From positions 6,858,967-6,922,966 of the forward strand of contig CM026423.1 in the NCBI GenBank assembly GCA_014871385.1: DNA of 64,000 nt, read 5' to 3'. The notes under the pieces were generated by a model. It had not been told where the DNA came from and made no database searches. It worked only from the letters and a program-made list of their open reading frames with translations. Of the stretch, positions 11,393 to 23,160 are shown piece after piece. Source of the stretch: Ceratodon purpureus. Its lineage: Eukaryota; Streptophyta; Bryopsida; Pseudoditrichales; Ditrichaceae. The number at the start of each line of letters is the position of its first letter. Within the stretch, counting starts at the first letter, position 1. The position numbers were made by a program, and so were the translations under genes.

Positions 11393-14028
11393 TTATATTT
11401 ACAACATAGAAGTATTGAGTATATTTGTTAGTTAAATGATGCTTCTATCATAAATTGCAAGTGTCTCTTTTAACAAAAGAATTTGTAAATTCAAGCCATG
11501 CTATAAATAATGTATTATTTTCTACATAGATTAAAGTTGGCGTCTCTATTATTAATTTTTTCAGAGAAATCTTCGAGCCCACTTTTTGTTTCTCCTTCCT
11601 TATCTTGTTCACTATTTGCTATTTAATTTCCTTTAAAGAGTGTGTTCGCTACTTTATTTTCACTTAAATAAATTCTTAATCTTCAAAGTTTTCAAGATTA
11701 AAAAAAAATTTGCATGCATTTATAACATGTAGCGTGTGTATATATACAAGACCATGTAAATAAAGGAATTACATGTTTTAAAAATACACATAAATGATGT
11801 TTTGTATAAGGTTATTTGTAGGATTGACTTGTGATAGAGAAGTACGAACGTACATCATTCTAGATTTTATGATGGTTTCAAATGATATATAATCAATCAT
11901 ACTTGTTTATTATGATACTTATTTATGCCAAATTAATATTCAGTTGTAATATTTATTTATGCCAAATTAAAGTGAATCAAAAGTATTATCTTTTACCATG
12001 GACTCTAAAGTATTTTCATTTACACAAATTTAATTAACAAGATATTAGTCTTTAAAAAACATGATCTAATCACATAATCACTTACAATACTATATGGTAA
12101 TAGCATGTTTGTGTACCCTTAAACGGATGTTTATTTAAAAAATAAAATATAGATCCTCCTCAAACATTCAACATTTTAGGTTTGATTCAAAAAAATTAAA
12201 AATAACCTTAGATGGATTCTAAACAGAATTGTATGACATTAAATTATTTCTCATATATTGTTTTTAATCTTTTATTTTTTTAATTTATTTTTTATATTTT
12301 TTTTAAAAGAATTATTTATGAACGAATTTGTTATTGAAATACAATATTTTTTAGATCTTTCTTTTTTAAGTATTAAAAGATAAGGAAGAAGATTTGAGGT
12401 AAAAGCAATCACCTAATGTGTATAAAGTTAGTATTAGAAAATATGAAAATAGGTGATGCATCATCCTAGAATGTATCAAAGTTTCTTATATTTTAGCATA
12501 ATTCTAGTTGCGGAAAAGAGTTATACTGTGAGTTAACATATTAATTCCCTTGATTCAGCAAAATCTTCGCTTTGCTTCCCATATAGCAGTTACGAACACT
12601 AATTGTAAAATCCCTTAAGGTAAAGGTGCAGATATTCAAGTAGGTCGTTAAACTAAGTAGTAGGGTTGAGGATTGGGTCCCTAAAACTACTCACTTTGGT
12701 TTCTAGAAAATATCCAAAAGTGCTATAATTCCGTCCATTCTAGGAAAAATGAAGTACTTCTTATTAGTGCAAAAACACTTTATTTCCAAAATCTAACCTC
12801 TCGTAAAAACTAAGACCCTGTGAATGGTCATTGGTCAACTTAATATGCTTTCATTCTTAAAAATTCATAGAACATTCTAGAAATGCTTCAAAAATGTATT
12901 TTTTTTGAGGATGGCTTTGTAGAGCATCCAAAAATTCTAAACGTTTTCCACCATTGTCTTAAGTATGCAAACATAAAATTTGCATGATTTTCTACACCCC
13001 TACCTATTAATAGGTGGCTTTAAACCCGTGCAACACCAAAAATTGATATCTAGACCTATCCAACCAAGAGGTGCATTAAAGCTTTCAACTTTAAATTTCT
13101 ATATAATCATGGTGTACATTTTAGACTAATCGGTTTTTGAGCCACTTACAAGTCTCCCTTCCAAAATTCGTAATTAAATTAATAAATATCAATCCAATAT
13201 TAATTATTCCATTTGCTCCAATTTTCTAAATACTTTGGACATCTCCCAAAATTTCATTCCCTTAAGAATTCTCCATTGAGCCTGCCAGTCTGAAATTTGA
13301 GCGGTTTTCGAGCCATTTACTACATTTATTAAGGTCGACATACCTACAACCAACCAATTAAGAGATTTGTCACTGATTTTGAAGGTGTATAAGTTGAAGG
13401 AGAAATAGATTTAAGGAGGAATGCAACTTTAACTTTCATGTCTACTTCAATATTTAATTTACTATGAATTTTGGAAGCCATTTATTTCGTAATACATGTA
13501 ATCAACATGTAGGCCTACCAAGAACCGATTATAGAAAAACTAACTTCTAACCACTAATTCTTTCAAAATGGCTAACATTTAGTGCTACTATTATGTTATT
13601 GTAGTGCCTGCATGCCAACCATCATTTCTCTAAAATTTGACCATCTTAAATACTAAAAACTGCTAAGGGATTGTTCATGCACCCAACCATGATTGAAAAG
13701 CAATGAATTATGGTTAATAAGCATGTGTACCAATTGAATTTGAAGTTGCCATTTAAGGTCATTCCATATACGCACACACAACCGTCAAAGTGCTCCATTT
13801 CCAATCAGCTCTTCACTGATTTCAAACCAAGCCGCTTCCTTATTTGAGGAGGGAGCCAATATGTAACCATGATAATTTATTATTAATTGCCACAGATTGA
13901 GCCCGTGACCGGATTCTCACATGGTATGTAGGCTGGTTTTGGGTACCTATTGCAAGTGAGCACGGCTTCAGGACCCTCGCTTATGGGTACCTCAACCTTG
14001 GTACAACTTCTATAGCTCATACAGACAC

Positions 14029-14378
14029 TTGGACAACCCTTGTCACCAAGGGCGGGACTGTGGAGGGGGGACCGCCTCCGCAGCAGGCAGCCCTGCCTGC
14101 CGGAGCGTTTTTAGGAGCCACTCCCATTGGTTGGTTTTTTTCTTCTAAAACCCTGAAATTTTCAATCTGGTCCCTCTCAAGGCCATTTTTGGTAATTTTG
14201 AATTCAAAAATGGGGCCGGCGGCTCCAAATTACTCTATGAGGACACCCTTAGGGATTTTAAAATAAAAAACCAAAAAGTAGGGACTCATCAACCCTGCCC
14301 CTCCGAAAAACACAGGGCTGCCCGCTGCGGAGGCGGTCCCCCTCCACAGTCCCGCCCTTAGTGACGAGGTTGGACAAC
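14029..14378. mobile_element. Mutator-like (MULE) MITE with 9-bp target-site duplication
   Basis: A 332-bp non-coding element at 14038-14369 starts CCTTGTCACCAAGGGCGGG and ends with the inverse, CCGCCCTTAGTGACGAGG. Terminal inverted repeats run about 57 bases with three mismatches and one indel. Perfect 9-bp direct repeats TTGGACAAC lie immediately outside (14029-14037, 14370-14378). A 9-bp duplication with long inverted repeats is typical of Mutator-like elements. No transposase is inside, so it is a non-autonomous MITE. Its GC-rich ends differ sharply from the AT-rich surroundings. Confidence 0.9.
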
Positions 14379-14621
14379 AAGTCTATTCCATGCACAGAAC
14401 ACATTGGTAAAGTAACAGTACAGTAGTCATTCAAACACTAAACGAACCGAAGGGAGTGAACGACTTGGCAATAATTCCGTCCGAGTCGCAAGCAAACCAA
14501 CGAACTGCGAACTCCCAACTCACACTCCCAGCGCATCTCAGCATCTCCCTGCCGATTTCCGTCTCCGCCATCGCCACTGATTGCGCCACCTTGCGATCGC
14601 GGTTCGAGTGCCTTCGTCATC

Positions 14622-15356
14622 ATGGTATGCTGCCGTTTCCGCTCCTCTTCGTGGCGTCTCTTTCTGTGGAGTATTGCGGAAGTTCGACTTCTCTGTCGTT
14701 AGGGTTTGGGGTTTTGTCCGGGGTTCTATGTCGATTCTCTGTGATGGGAGTTTTGGGCTTTAGCTCCGGGCGTTTTTGCGATGCTGCATGCATGGTGGTT
14801 GTGTTCTTTCGGGTTTGACGGGTGGGGTGGTGTGGGGTTGGGCAGTCAGCGTTGTTCAATTTTCAGTCATTCTTGACTGTGGTGCTGCTCGTCATTTGCA
14901 CTTGCACCTTTGTCAAGATCCAGGCTCCTAAGCTCATGGAGCAGAGAACCGGGTGAGTGAGTGAGTGATCGAATGCAGTGATGATTCAGTTTCTTGCTTG
15001 TTGTCGTTTTCTTTCATGTCTCAAGTCGTTGAATTAGGGTTTGGTTGAATTTCATATGGATGTTGATCATCGCTGTGCGTTGCAGGTTTCGAGGTTTTTT
15101 CTGGAAAGCAGCTCGCATAGGTATGTTTACTGCTTTGTGGTTATCTATCCTGCTAAACAGAATAATTTTAATGTTTCGATATTGTACTCGGAGGTTAATC
15201 GGACATTTGAGAATCTATTCGTGAACTGGAAGTTTGGAGTGTTTTTGTATGTGCTATCTCCTTAAGGATACGTATTTTTATTTTGCAGGGGAACGATTAA
15301 GTCCATGGGTTGGAGGATGCTGTTTATTGATGGGGTTCACGGTTCTTTTCTTTTGA
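14622..15356 (+). CDS. KISH: Protein kish (TMEM167 family), secretory-pathway membrane protein
   Basis: Exons 14622-14624 (ATG only), 14846-14952, 15086-15120 and 15289-15356 give a 70-residue protein. It opens MSALFNFQSFLTVVLLVICT, which matches the kish/TMEM167 N-terminus, continues with a second block FRGFFWKAARIGERLSPWVG and ends in a second hydrophobic stretch GCCLLMGFTVLFF. Length and the two short membrane segments are normal for the family. Kish proteins sit in the Golgi/early secretory pathway and are needed for constitutive secretion in animals; the plant role is inferred. All four splice junctions keep frame. As in EF2, the first intron directly follows the initiator ATG. Confidence 0.93.
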
Positions 15357-16278
15357 GGACGCCTCAGCTTTAGATGTTGCACTCAGTCACTAGACATGAG
15401 ATTCACACTACGGAGACGATTGCTGGAATTGATGCCTACCCCAGCTTCACGTAGCATTGTTTCTAGTCTTGAAGGTTGGCATAACCGCAAGCAAAGGAGG
15501 TTCTGACCAACGAGGTAGTCCTTCAGCAGGTGTACATACTTGGTGTCGCCAATAGTTTTATTGCTCACCTCTTGTGCTATAACCCCATGACAGTGAAGGT
15601 TCAGATTTGAATCTCTGCATATGGTAACATATGGCAGTAAACATGTAGAACTTGACATTCCTGTGAAAGTCTGTTTTGTTCCTTTAGGTCTGTTTATTGT
15701 TTGGTAATGGTTGTATCACTTGATCTCCTGAGAACTATCTACCTATCACCACTCCTTGTATTTGAGTACCATATTCAGGAGTCTGGTTGTGATGAAGCTT
15801 GAAAACAGAATGATTTTTTCTATTCTACTGTACGTTAGCTGATCCACATAGCATAGTCTCGAAGTTCCTTCACTTGTTGATCTAAGAATGCATAACCTTG
15901 AAGTTTGTGGTTCCTGAACCATTTCAAATGAGACCCATACAAAGCTGTGCAATCTTCTCTGCATGCAGAGATGTATTGATGTTTTACCCAGCTTGCTCTG
16001 AGATCTACAGTAGTCCATTGTGAAAGTTGGTATTTCAGGATTTTTGCATGAGTGACTCTCAAACACAATTCCCTAGTTAAACACAATTCCCTAGTTAAAC
16101 ACAATTCCTTAGATTAGGAAGTTTTGAAAACCTCTTTACAAACCAAATGTGGACTGAATGTAAGACTCACATGAATAAGATAGACATTGCTGTAGCTTAT
16201 AGGTAATCAACTCAAGGCTTTGGATTCTTTGATGAAAAATAAGCTATTTACTGTATTATAAATTTATGTTTTTACAAT
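15357..16278. other. Intergenic after kish, with an 18-bp tandem repeat
   Basis: Probably the kish 3' UTR at the start. At 16061-16113 the 18-mer AAACACAATTCCCTAGTT occurs nearly three times. No gene was recognised. Confidence 0.5.
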
Positions 16279-16956
16279 TTAATCTTTTGTAATGTGTGTT
16301 GTAACATCCTGACTTGCCATCCAATCTATGTCGTTCCATGAATTGTGAACCAATCCATACAAAGCATAATAATCTTCACTGTATGGCGGATTTTCACAAA
16401 TAATCTCCTTATTGTGTTTTCGCTGAAGTGATAATTGAATATTTGTTCTACACATAATGGCATTATCTTTACTTTGTTGTACATCGTCAGAAATTACTTC
16501 AAAAATCTTATCATCCATATTTGATTCTTCTTGAGATGGTTTTATCAAAATACATCTATTGTCATTCATTCCATATTTTGTATGTAATTTATTATTATCT
16601 GTTCCATCATTTGTATCAACAACCATTTTTCCTTTGTCCACTATCAATCTTTTTTTATCATCGTTTATGTCCACCACCATGTTGTCTTTGTTGTTGTTTC
16701 TACCATCATTTGTATCAATAACCATTTTTCCTTTGTCGGCCATTAATCTTCTTTTATCATTATTTTTTCCATCATTAACGTCAACCACCGTCTTACCTTT
16801 GTTGTTGTTTTCTCTTAGTCGATTCCTATTTTCTCTCCTTGCATTACGTGCTTGATTGTCCTTTTCTATTTTATCATTACTATTCGGTCCCTCAACATCC
16901 TCAACATCTTGCCTCCTTGGATTTCTATCATCTCTCTTTCTACTTATATTCCTCAT
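16279..16956 (-). CDS. Hypothetical Lys/Asn/Asp-rich repeat protein
   Basis: Not recognised. An open frame continues upstream to 17067, but the ATG at 16956 just after a possible acceptor (TTTTAAAG) begins a hydrophilic protein of about 225 residues. Its middle has degenerate repeats around DKGKMVVDTNDG and VVDVNDGKNNDK. The C-terminus (DYYALYGLVHNSWNDIDWM) is more ordinary. Composition is AT-rich, so the opening may be chance or the remains of a duplicated low-complexity stretch. It faces away from the elongase remnant just upstream. No function proposed. Confidence 0.35.
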   Translation of the reverse strand: MRNISRKRDDRNPRRQDVEDVEGPNSNDKIEKDNQARNARRENRNRLRENNNKGKTVVDVNDGKNNDKRRLMADKGKMVIDTNDGRNNNKDNMVVDINDDKKRLIVDKGKMVVDTNDGTDNNKLHTKYGMNDNRCILIKPSQEESNMDDKIFEVISDDVQQSKDNAIMCRTNIQLSLQRKHNKEIICENPPYSEDYYALYGLVHNSWNDIDWMASQDVTTHITKD

Positions 16957-17246
16957 CCTTCCAACTTTAAAACACCTACATATATAATATAATATAAAAA
17001 GCCACTTCATAGAAAGAACATCAAATATATATATAAGAATTCCCACCCAAAGAGTTATAAAAAGCAACTAATACCTACAAAAATATAAACAAAACTACTA
17101 GTACTTATAGTAATCATATAGTTGAACATCCGAACTTAGAAGCCCCCAAAACGGAAAAGAAAAAAGTTAATTACATAAAGTAAAAGCTTCGAAACAGAAC
17201 TCTCAACTGAACAGAGCCAAACAGATACATTCTAAGAGACGTACAC

Positions 17247-18122
17247 TGTAAACCGTCACCATATGCATTCCTTCCAGCTTCATGGGTCCATGTCTTCATG
17301 TATTTGTACTATCTACTCTCAGCGACCATCGCTAAAGATGAGAAACGGCGACGCAAATATCTCTTCTGGGGCAAGTAAGTGCCTCATAGCTAGCGGTAGC
17401 TTTTATGCTGAGGTTCATTTTCACAGGCCTGTGTAGAGATGATTATTTGGTTTAGAAGCTTACTGTTGCTGTTCTTGTGCAGATACTTAACAATTTTCCA
17501 GATGATCCAATTTGTTTCCTTCATTGGGCAAGCTGTACATGGACTGATATACCCGGACACGTACCCAAAAAATATGTCAAGAGTAAGTGACATACTTTCA
17601 CTACAAGAAAACCATGGTATTTTATGAATGTTTGCAATGACTATCTGAAGTCGTATAGTAGGGTGCTCAATTTTTAGCATTGGAAATCTATAGCAAAGTT
17701 AACAATGCAAGTAATTTTTGAGCATAGGGAAAGTAAGTGGAAAGATAGAGCAAGTGGAATCATCATTTTTGGACTCTTTTACAATGAATTCTGAATTTTT
17801 GAAGCTAAAGTGGCACCCTAAACTGTTTACTCAGTACATTATACTGTTGGATTGGGAAGCATAATCCATTTTAGAGCACTCCCATAAATCCTTCATTTTG
17901 ACTGCTAAACAATTTTAGCAAATGGTTACAATCACCATGGGTTTTTTTAGTGTTTACAAATTGGAGCTAGTTTTCTGCTATGAAATGAGAACTGAGCTGT
18001 GTGTTGTTATGATGCTGTTTTTCTACTCGTTGTCATTGTTACTTTTCTTCAGCAATTTCTTCATCTCCAAGTACATAAGACCAAGCTCCAAGTCATCGAA
18101 GCCAACACACAAGAAAGAGTAG
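17247..18122 (+). pseudogene. Fatty-acid elongase (ELO family), C-terminal remnant
   Basis: ELO enzymes condense malonyl-CoA with fatty acyl-CoA in the ER membrane. Three compatible exons are readable: about 17247-17374 (HVFMYLYYLLSA ... RRKYLFWGK), 17483-17582 (YLTIFQMIQFVSFIG ... YPDTYP) and 17997-18122 (LCVVMMLFFYSLSLLLFF, then NFFISKYIRPS and a Lys-rich tail ending KKE). This matches the last third of ELO proteins, including the membrane helices and the ER-type lysine tail. I found no upstream exon with the HxxHH active-site box in the preceding kilobase, and the 5' edge of the first exon has no clear acceptor. It is probably a truncated copy, although distant 5' exons across the hypothetical ORF cannot be fully excluded. 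Confidence 0.72.
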
Positions 18123-18434
18123 GGGCTTTTTGTTTTTGGGTATGTAGTTTTGGCCATTTTTCTTCTAGTTTTATTCCCTCTTTTCTTCTCTTCAGGCGTC
18201 ACCCTTGTCACCCTTGAGCAGTAGATTTTTTCCGTTTCTAGAGGATCAACTGCATGTTTTTTTTAGTTAGTTAGGTCAATGAGAACACTGATTGTATATT
18301 AGAGGCTGCAAAGCATTTTCACACAATTACAAATGGAAAAATGAAAGATTGTTTTGAGGCTTAAACCTAAACATGCACATGCACCCTAAATCGAAATGTT
18401 TCTGCCAGGACATGGAGCCTACCCTGCACGCCAA
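18123..18434. other. Spacer, with start of the duplicated segment
   Basis: 3' flank of the elongase remnant. From 18332 the sequence matches 10680 onward (AATGGAAAAATGAAAGATTG), the 3' flank of the following minus-strand gene. Confidence 0.6.
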
Positions 18435-19236
18435 TCAACAAAATTGGTTGGGAAGAGCCGCTTTCAGAGCCGCATAATGCTCGATCACCTCCACTTCTCT
18501 CGCCCGCGAGATACGAAGATAACTCCCAAAATCTCGAATGTAGCGCTGAGCTATCGCCACGCGCTCATCCAACAACTTCAAACTTCTGAAATGTACCTCG
18601 AACAACTTCAAACTTCCGAAATGTACCTGGTGATTGCGATCGAGAATCACCAGGCGGCAGAAGTCTTTGAAGTCATGAACTTCTCGAGCAAAAACCTGCG
18701 CTCCAATCTGCACAAAACATCCAAACAACAAAAATGATCAATAAAAGTGAAAAACAAACATAAAACACAAAAAAAACAAAATCTATGTATTGAGATACAA
18801 AATAAAGTTTTGAAAATACCTGAACATCGTGTTGATTTGGTGTGACATAAAAATTCCGCCCATCGCCACCTGATGCACCTCTCACTCCAATGGACCACTT
18901 GAGGATCTCCGCTGCCAAAACAGAGAGATCCCGCTGGCACCACTCCATGTGGTACCTCGTCTGCATCTGCATCTGGCCATTCAAGGTCTCAACATGCTCC
19001 TTCAAAGTCTCCACCTGCCGCTCCAAGGACTCGAGCCTACTCAATATGTAGGCTTCGAAGTCTCGCTGCTTCGATATATGATGCAACTCCTTAAGGGCGG
19101 ATCTCTGCAACTTCTCCACCCTCTTGAGCACATCGGAAGGGGACTCGGTCGAGAACTGGATCGGACGAATGAACCGCCAAGCCAACCTGCCCCGCCAACC
19201 CAACGAGCCCACCCCAAAAGCTCTCCACGAAATCAT
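18435..19236 (-). CDS. Unrecognised protein with probable mitochondrial presequence and coiled coil
   Basis: Two exons, 19236-18820 and 18707-18435, give 229 residues. The N-terminus (MISWRAFGVGSLGWRGRLAW) is rich in Arg, Trp and small residues with no acid, then RPIQFSTES, a good mitochondrial targeting peptide. Residues about 40-95 form a heptad-like coiled coil (DVLKRVEKLQRSALKELHHI, RLESLERQVETLKEHVETL). The C-terminal exon (QVFAREVHDFKDFCRLVILD ... YLRISRAREVEVIEHYAAL) is helical and well-behaved. A possible acceptor TTTTTCAG sits just before the ATG, so a 5' UTR intron is likely. The last exon has a 30-bp tandem duplication (HFGSLKLFEV/HFRSLKLLDE) absent from the fragment at 10.7 kb. 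The family is unknown to me. Confidence 0.65.
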
Positions 19237-19730
19237 CCTGAAAAACAAAGCAACCTTGAGAATTTAGTGAATTCACAACAAAATTGCATTTAACGAGATG
19301 TTGCTATGTCATGTTCCAGCAGAAAAAATACACATTCGTCCTCAGATTAGTCCTTCATAGAGGCTTCCCAATTTGTTCCTAATATGAGCTAATCATTCTT
19401 CAACTGTGCAATTCAGTCTCAATCCATAGTTAAGGAGCCTAATACGGAGTATGAGCTTTCACACAATCACTCCTCAGAATTACCAGCCATGAAATACACA
19501 ACAGATCGGTAAAGTTCACGCAAAAGTAGTTCAGCACCCTCAACTTGAATAGCAACTATTTCGGCACACTCGCGCTTCCCCAGACCAAGCACTCCGATGA
19601 TTTGCGATGATTTTCGGACTTCCTCTTTCTGATTACGTGACCCCTCCCTCTTTCTTCCTTTTCCACGTGACCCTGAGAAATTCTTCAAAGGGCATCAAAC
19701 GGCAGTTCAATTCAAGAGACTTGAGCCCCA

Positions 19731-19739
19731 AAACCCTAA
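19731..19739. promoter_or_regulatory. Telo-box AAACCCTAA
   Basis: A perfect AAACCCTAA in the probable 5' region of the minus-strand coiled-coil gene, about 500 bases from its ATG. Telo-boxes are common in promoters of plant translation and organelle genes; function here is inference. Confidence 0.4.
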
Positions 19740-20068
19740 TGCACGATGGAGAACGTCTGGAGAAGAAATTGCGATTGAAGCGGCCTGGAATTCCCGACGA
19801 GCTTGCCGTCCTAAATCCTCAAGCTCACTCTTCCGATCATCACAACAGTGCTCTCTCTCCCACACTCCAAATAAAGTTTCAATGTTTCAACTTACTTTAC
19901 GCTGAAATCTACCGGAGACGTAGACTTATTTTACACAATAGCTATTAGGGTTCCACACTTCGCACTGATGCACTCTACCGTAAAATAGGTTGGATTTGGG
20001 TCCAGTGACGGTGTTGGGATCAATAACGGCATTAGATACAGTAACAGCTTTGGGGATGCATCCCTCAG

Positions 20069-20105
20069 TTAGGGTTTAAGCCCGAGCGTGACCTTGTTAG
20101 GGTTT
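20069..20105 (+). promoter_or_regulatory. Pair of telo-boxes upstream of MRT4
   Basis: Two TTAGGGTTT motifs (20069-20077 and 20097-20105), 28 bases apart and 120-157 bases before the MRT4 start codon. Telo-boxes near the start of ribosomal-protein and ribosome-biogenesis genes are well known in plants, so this suits the gene downstream. Confidence 0.6.
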
Positions 20106-20225
20106 TAGCGCAATAGCCATTGTCATTCTATTGTGAGTGTCTCAGCCAGGGTTTGCCATCGCTTCTCCCATCGCTCGCCGGTGCACTCCCTCTCTGCTTC
20201 TCCAGCATCTGCCAGCCTTGTCATC

Positions 20226-22023
20226 ATGCCGAAGTCGAAGCGGAACAAGCTCGGTAAGAACGAGCAGCTCACAATCGTTTTTCTGAAGTCCGGGTTTGAT
20301 GTATTTCATGTTGTCTGAGTTGTTGTGGTTGTCTTCTTTGGGTTTAGTTTGAGATTGGGGTGTTTGTGATGGTGGTGGTGCAGTGACTTTGTCTAAGACG
20401 AAGAAGAGGGGAAAGGAGCAGAAGGAGTCGCTCGTCAAGTCTGTTCGGGACTGTCTTGATGAGTACTCTTCGCTTTATATTTTCTCGTTTGAGAATATGC
20501 GGAACACCAAGTTTAAGGAATTCAAGGAGAGGCTGAAGACTAGTTCCAGGTACGGTATTGTGTTTCTGGTTCTCCTAGTTTTTAATGGAATTAGAATGAG
20601 GACTTCGCTGTTGGAGTTGAGCGTTTACGGTCTCGGGTTTCGTCTCCTGGTTTTGGTTTTCTTAGCGGAAGTAGGTGACTGATTTTGATTGAAGGTTTTA
20701 GAAATGATCGTATTTGTCCCCACCTAAGCGTTCTCTTTGAACGTGAGCACAGAAGAAATAGCTGCTTTTGTTGATGGTATCTGAGAATGAACTAGCGTTG
20801 TTTTAGCGAGGATTAATGGAAAATATGAAATGATGTTTGAGCAGATTCTTTTTGGGAGGAAATAAGGTTCTCCAGATAGCTTTGGGCAAAACTGATGCTG
20901 AAGAGCAGAAGGAAGGATTACATCAAGCCAGCGAGGTATTTAAGGGGCATTTTGGTGGGCATAATTATATTTTGTTTCATTTTTATCATTTTAACGGGAC
21001 GGGAGGGACGCATCTTCAGGTGTTTTGATTGAAACTGTGAATCCATCGTTTTATTGTACTTCTCCTAGGACAATTATGGCTTGCATTCTTGGAGATCACC
21101 ATTAAAATGGCTTGTGCTTCTGCAGTTAATTCATGGATTTTGCGGTTTGTTCTTCACCAATCTTCCGAAGTCCGAGGTTCTTAAGGAGTTCCAAGAATTT
21201 GAGGAGGTGGATTTTGCACGGACTGGCAGCGTTGCGACTGAAACGGTAAGGGATTGATTACATGTACATCCTGAGCTTATAGCTTTTTGGGAGTACAGTA
21301 ACGATATGCAAATATATTTGCTAGTAGCACATATGTAATTAAACTGAAACCACAAACGCTGTTAATGACAGGTGGAATTGAAGGAAGGGCCTCTAGAGCA
21401 ATTTACGCATGACATGGAACCATTTCTTCGCAAGCAAGGCATGCCTGTTAGGCTGAATAGAGGTATTCCTCCGTGACTAATAGCGAAGTTGCATCTATCA
21501 GAAAGAGTTGTATATTAGCATCTCTCATCACATAGTATAGCATACCGTTGTACAGCTTATTCTGAAATTTCTCGAAATATGAGAGGATTGGGCAAAAATG
21601 TTAAATTCCTGTGAAACAGTATTAGAGACACTGGTCTTGCAATGTGGAACTTTTGTACTTATCATGGTTTTTGTACTTGTGCAGGTGTTGTAGAGCTAGT
21701 TGCAGACTACACCGTCTGTACAGAAGGACAAAACGTTTCACCTGAGGCCTCTAGAATATTGGTATTTATTTTCACATGTGGTCTTGTTGTCTACTTTCAT
21801 TTGTCTACCGTCCAAATCCTACCTTGAACACTTTTTGCACTTCCCTTGGAGGGATGCAACTATGAGGATTCTAAATTCGTCCCTTGTCTGGATGCAGAGG
21901 TTGCTGGGTGTTCAAATGGCTGCTTTCAAGTTGCACCTTCGATGTCGGTGGGCACCTGACGAGTTTGAGCTCTTTGAAACTGAGGAGAACATGCAGTCAG
22001 ACAACCCTTCTGATGGCTCTTAG
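20226..22023 (+). CDS. MRT4: Ribosome assembly factor MRT4 (mRNA turnover protein 4, P0-like)
   Basis: MRT4 is a nucleolar paralogue of ribosomal stalk protein P0 that occupies the stalk site on pre-60S particles and is later exchanged for P0. Seven exons: 20226-20253, 20384-20549, 20845-20935, 21126-21245, 21372-21462, 21685-21761 and 21898-22023, all GT-AG and in frame, giving 232 residues. It opens MPKSKRNK and carries the L10/P0 fold pattern: YIFSFENMRNTKFKEFKERL, FFLGGNKVLQIALG, GLFFTNLPKSEV, then the MRT4-type PLEQFTHDMEPFLRKQGMPV and LNRGVVELVADYTVC. The C-terminus ends EENMQSDNPSDGS with no acidic stalk tail, as expected for MRT4 rather than P0. Confidence 0.95.
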
Positions 22024-23160
22024 GTCTTGCATTCTTCAGCTTTGCTGCCTGCGTAGCACCGCTATCAATCTGCAAGGTCAGGCTGACAATTATTCAACAG
22101 TTGGTTTGTTCCTCACTCCCTGAACAACCTCCTGTCAACGCAGCCTCCACTGTATTATGAGTTCTTTAACTCCTAGTGTGTCTTCGCGACGAAGGATCTA
22201 GAATCCGTAAGAAATTTTTATGCTGAGTTTCGACTTCACCTTAAGGGTGTTTAGATTGGGCTCCGAACGCTACATTTAGGGAAACAAGGAGGTCCCCTAG
22301 AGAAAATGTAGTATGGGTTCCACCCCACGAAACGCGCCCATGAACGGGTTGCACGTAATGAGATACGACTGATGATTTCACCTGCATCATTTGTTCCTTG
22401 AGTACATCAGCTACCAGTTTCTACCCGTTTCACAACCTGTTTTCTCGCTTATGGATCCAGACGTCAAGTGAAGTTTTTCTGCTTGATGCTTATAGCACAA
22501 TCAAATTCCTATCCTGTCTCATCGATCAATTCATTTAACACTGAAGCCTGTGCTCCCTCCTCCATGAAACTAACGCGAGCATACTCTTTGCTGGATATCA
22601 CTGTAATCATCAACTTTTACTCCTCCCTGCAAAATGCCTTCACTCAGACGATGCACAAGTTACACCTAAAACGCATTACACCTATTCATTATCCGGTTGC
22701 AACGCTTCTCCATCACTTCACTTCAACGGCATCAGCAGAGCAGAAAACCAAACTTGGAAACACTCCCTCTCCATCTCCGTCATTATTATCAACATCAATA
22801 TAAAAACCTCCCACTAAACCCCCAGCAAAGTTTCCAACCATACACAAAGCTCATGAAAGCGGATAGACCCAAACCGGACGTAAACACAGAATCAGATGAA
22901 TGAACCGAAAGAACTGCGTCCCAAACTCCGTCACTCTACCCAAACCCAGCAATATCAAGACATCTCATAGATATCAAAAACCACTATGTACAGATTTACA
23001 AGATAAGCCTAGTTTAGGGTGCTGTGACGCCTTTGAGCATGCGTCTCTTATCCACAAGGGAGGCATGGCTTGGAAGTGCGAAGCAACAAGGATAGCATCA
23101 CCTGGGAAGAGCTCTCCCTTCAATCCATTGCACCTCAATCGCTGCGCTGCTGGTCCAGCG
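22024..23160. other. Intergenic
   Basis: 3' flank of MRT4 and promoter of the plastid uL6 gene. Short ORFs here have no family signature. No repeat was recognised. Confidence 0.5.
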
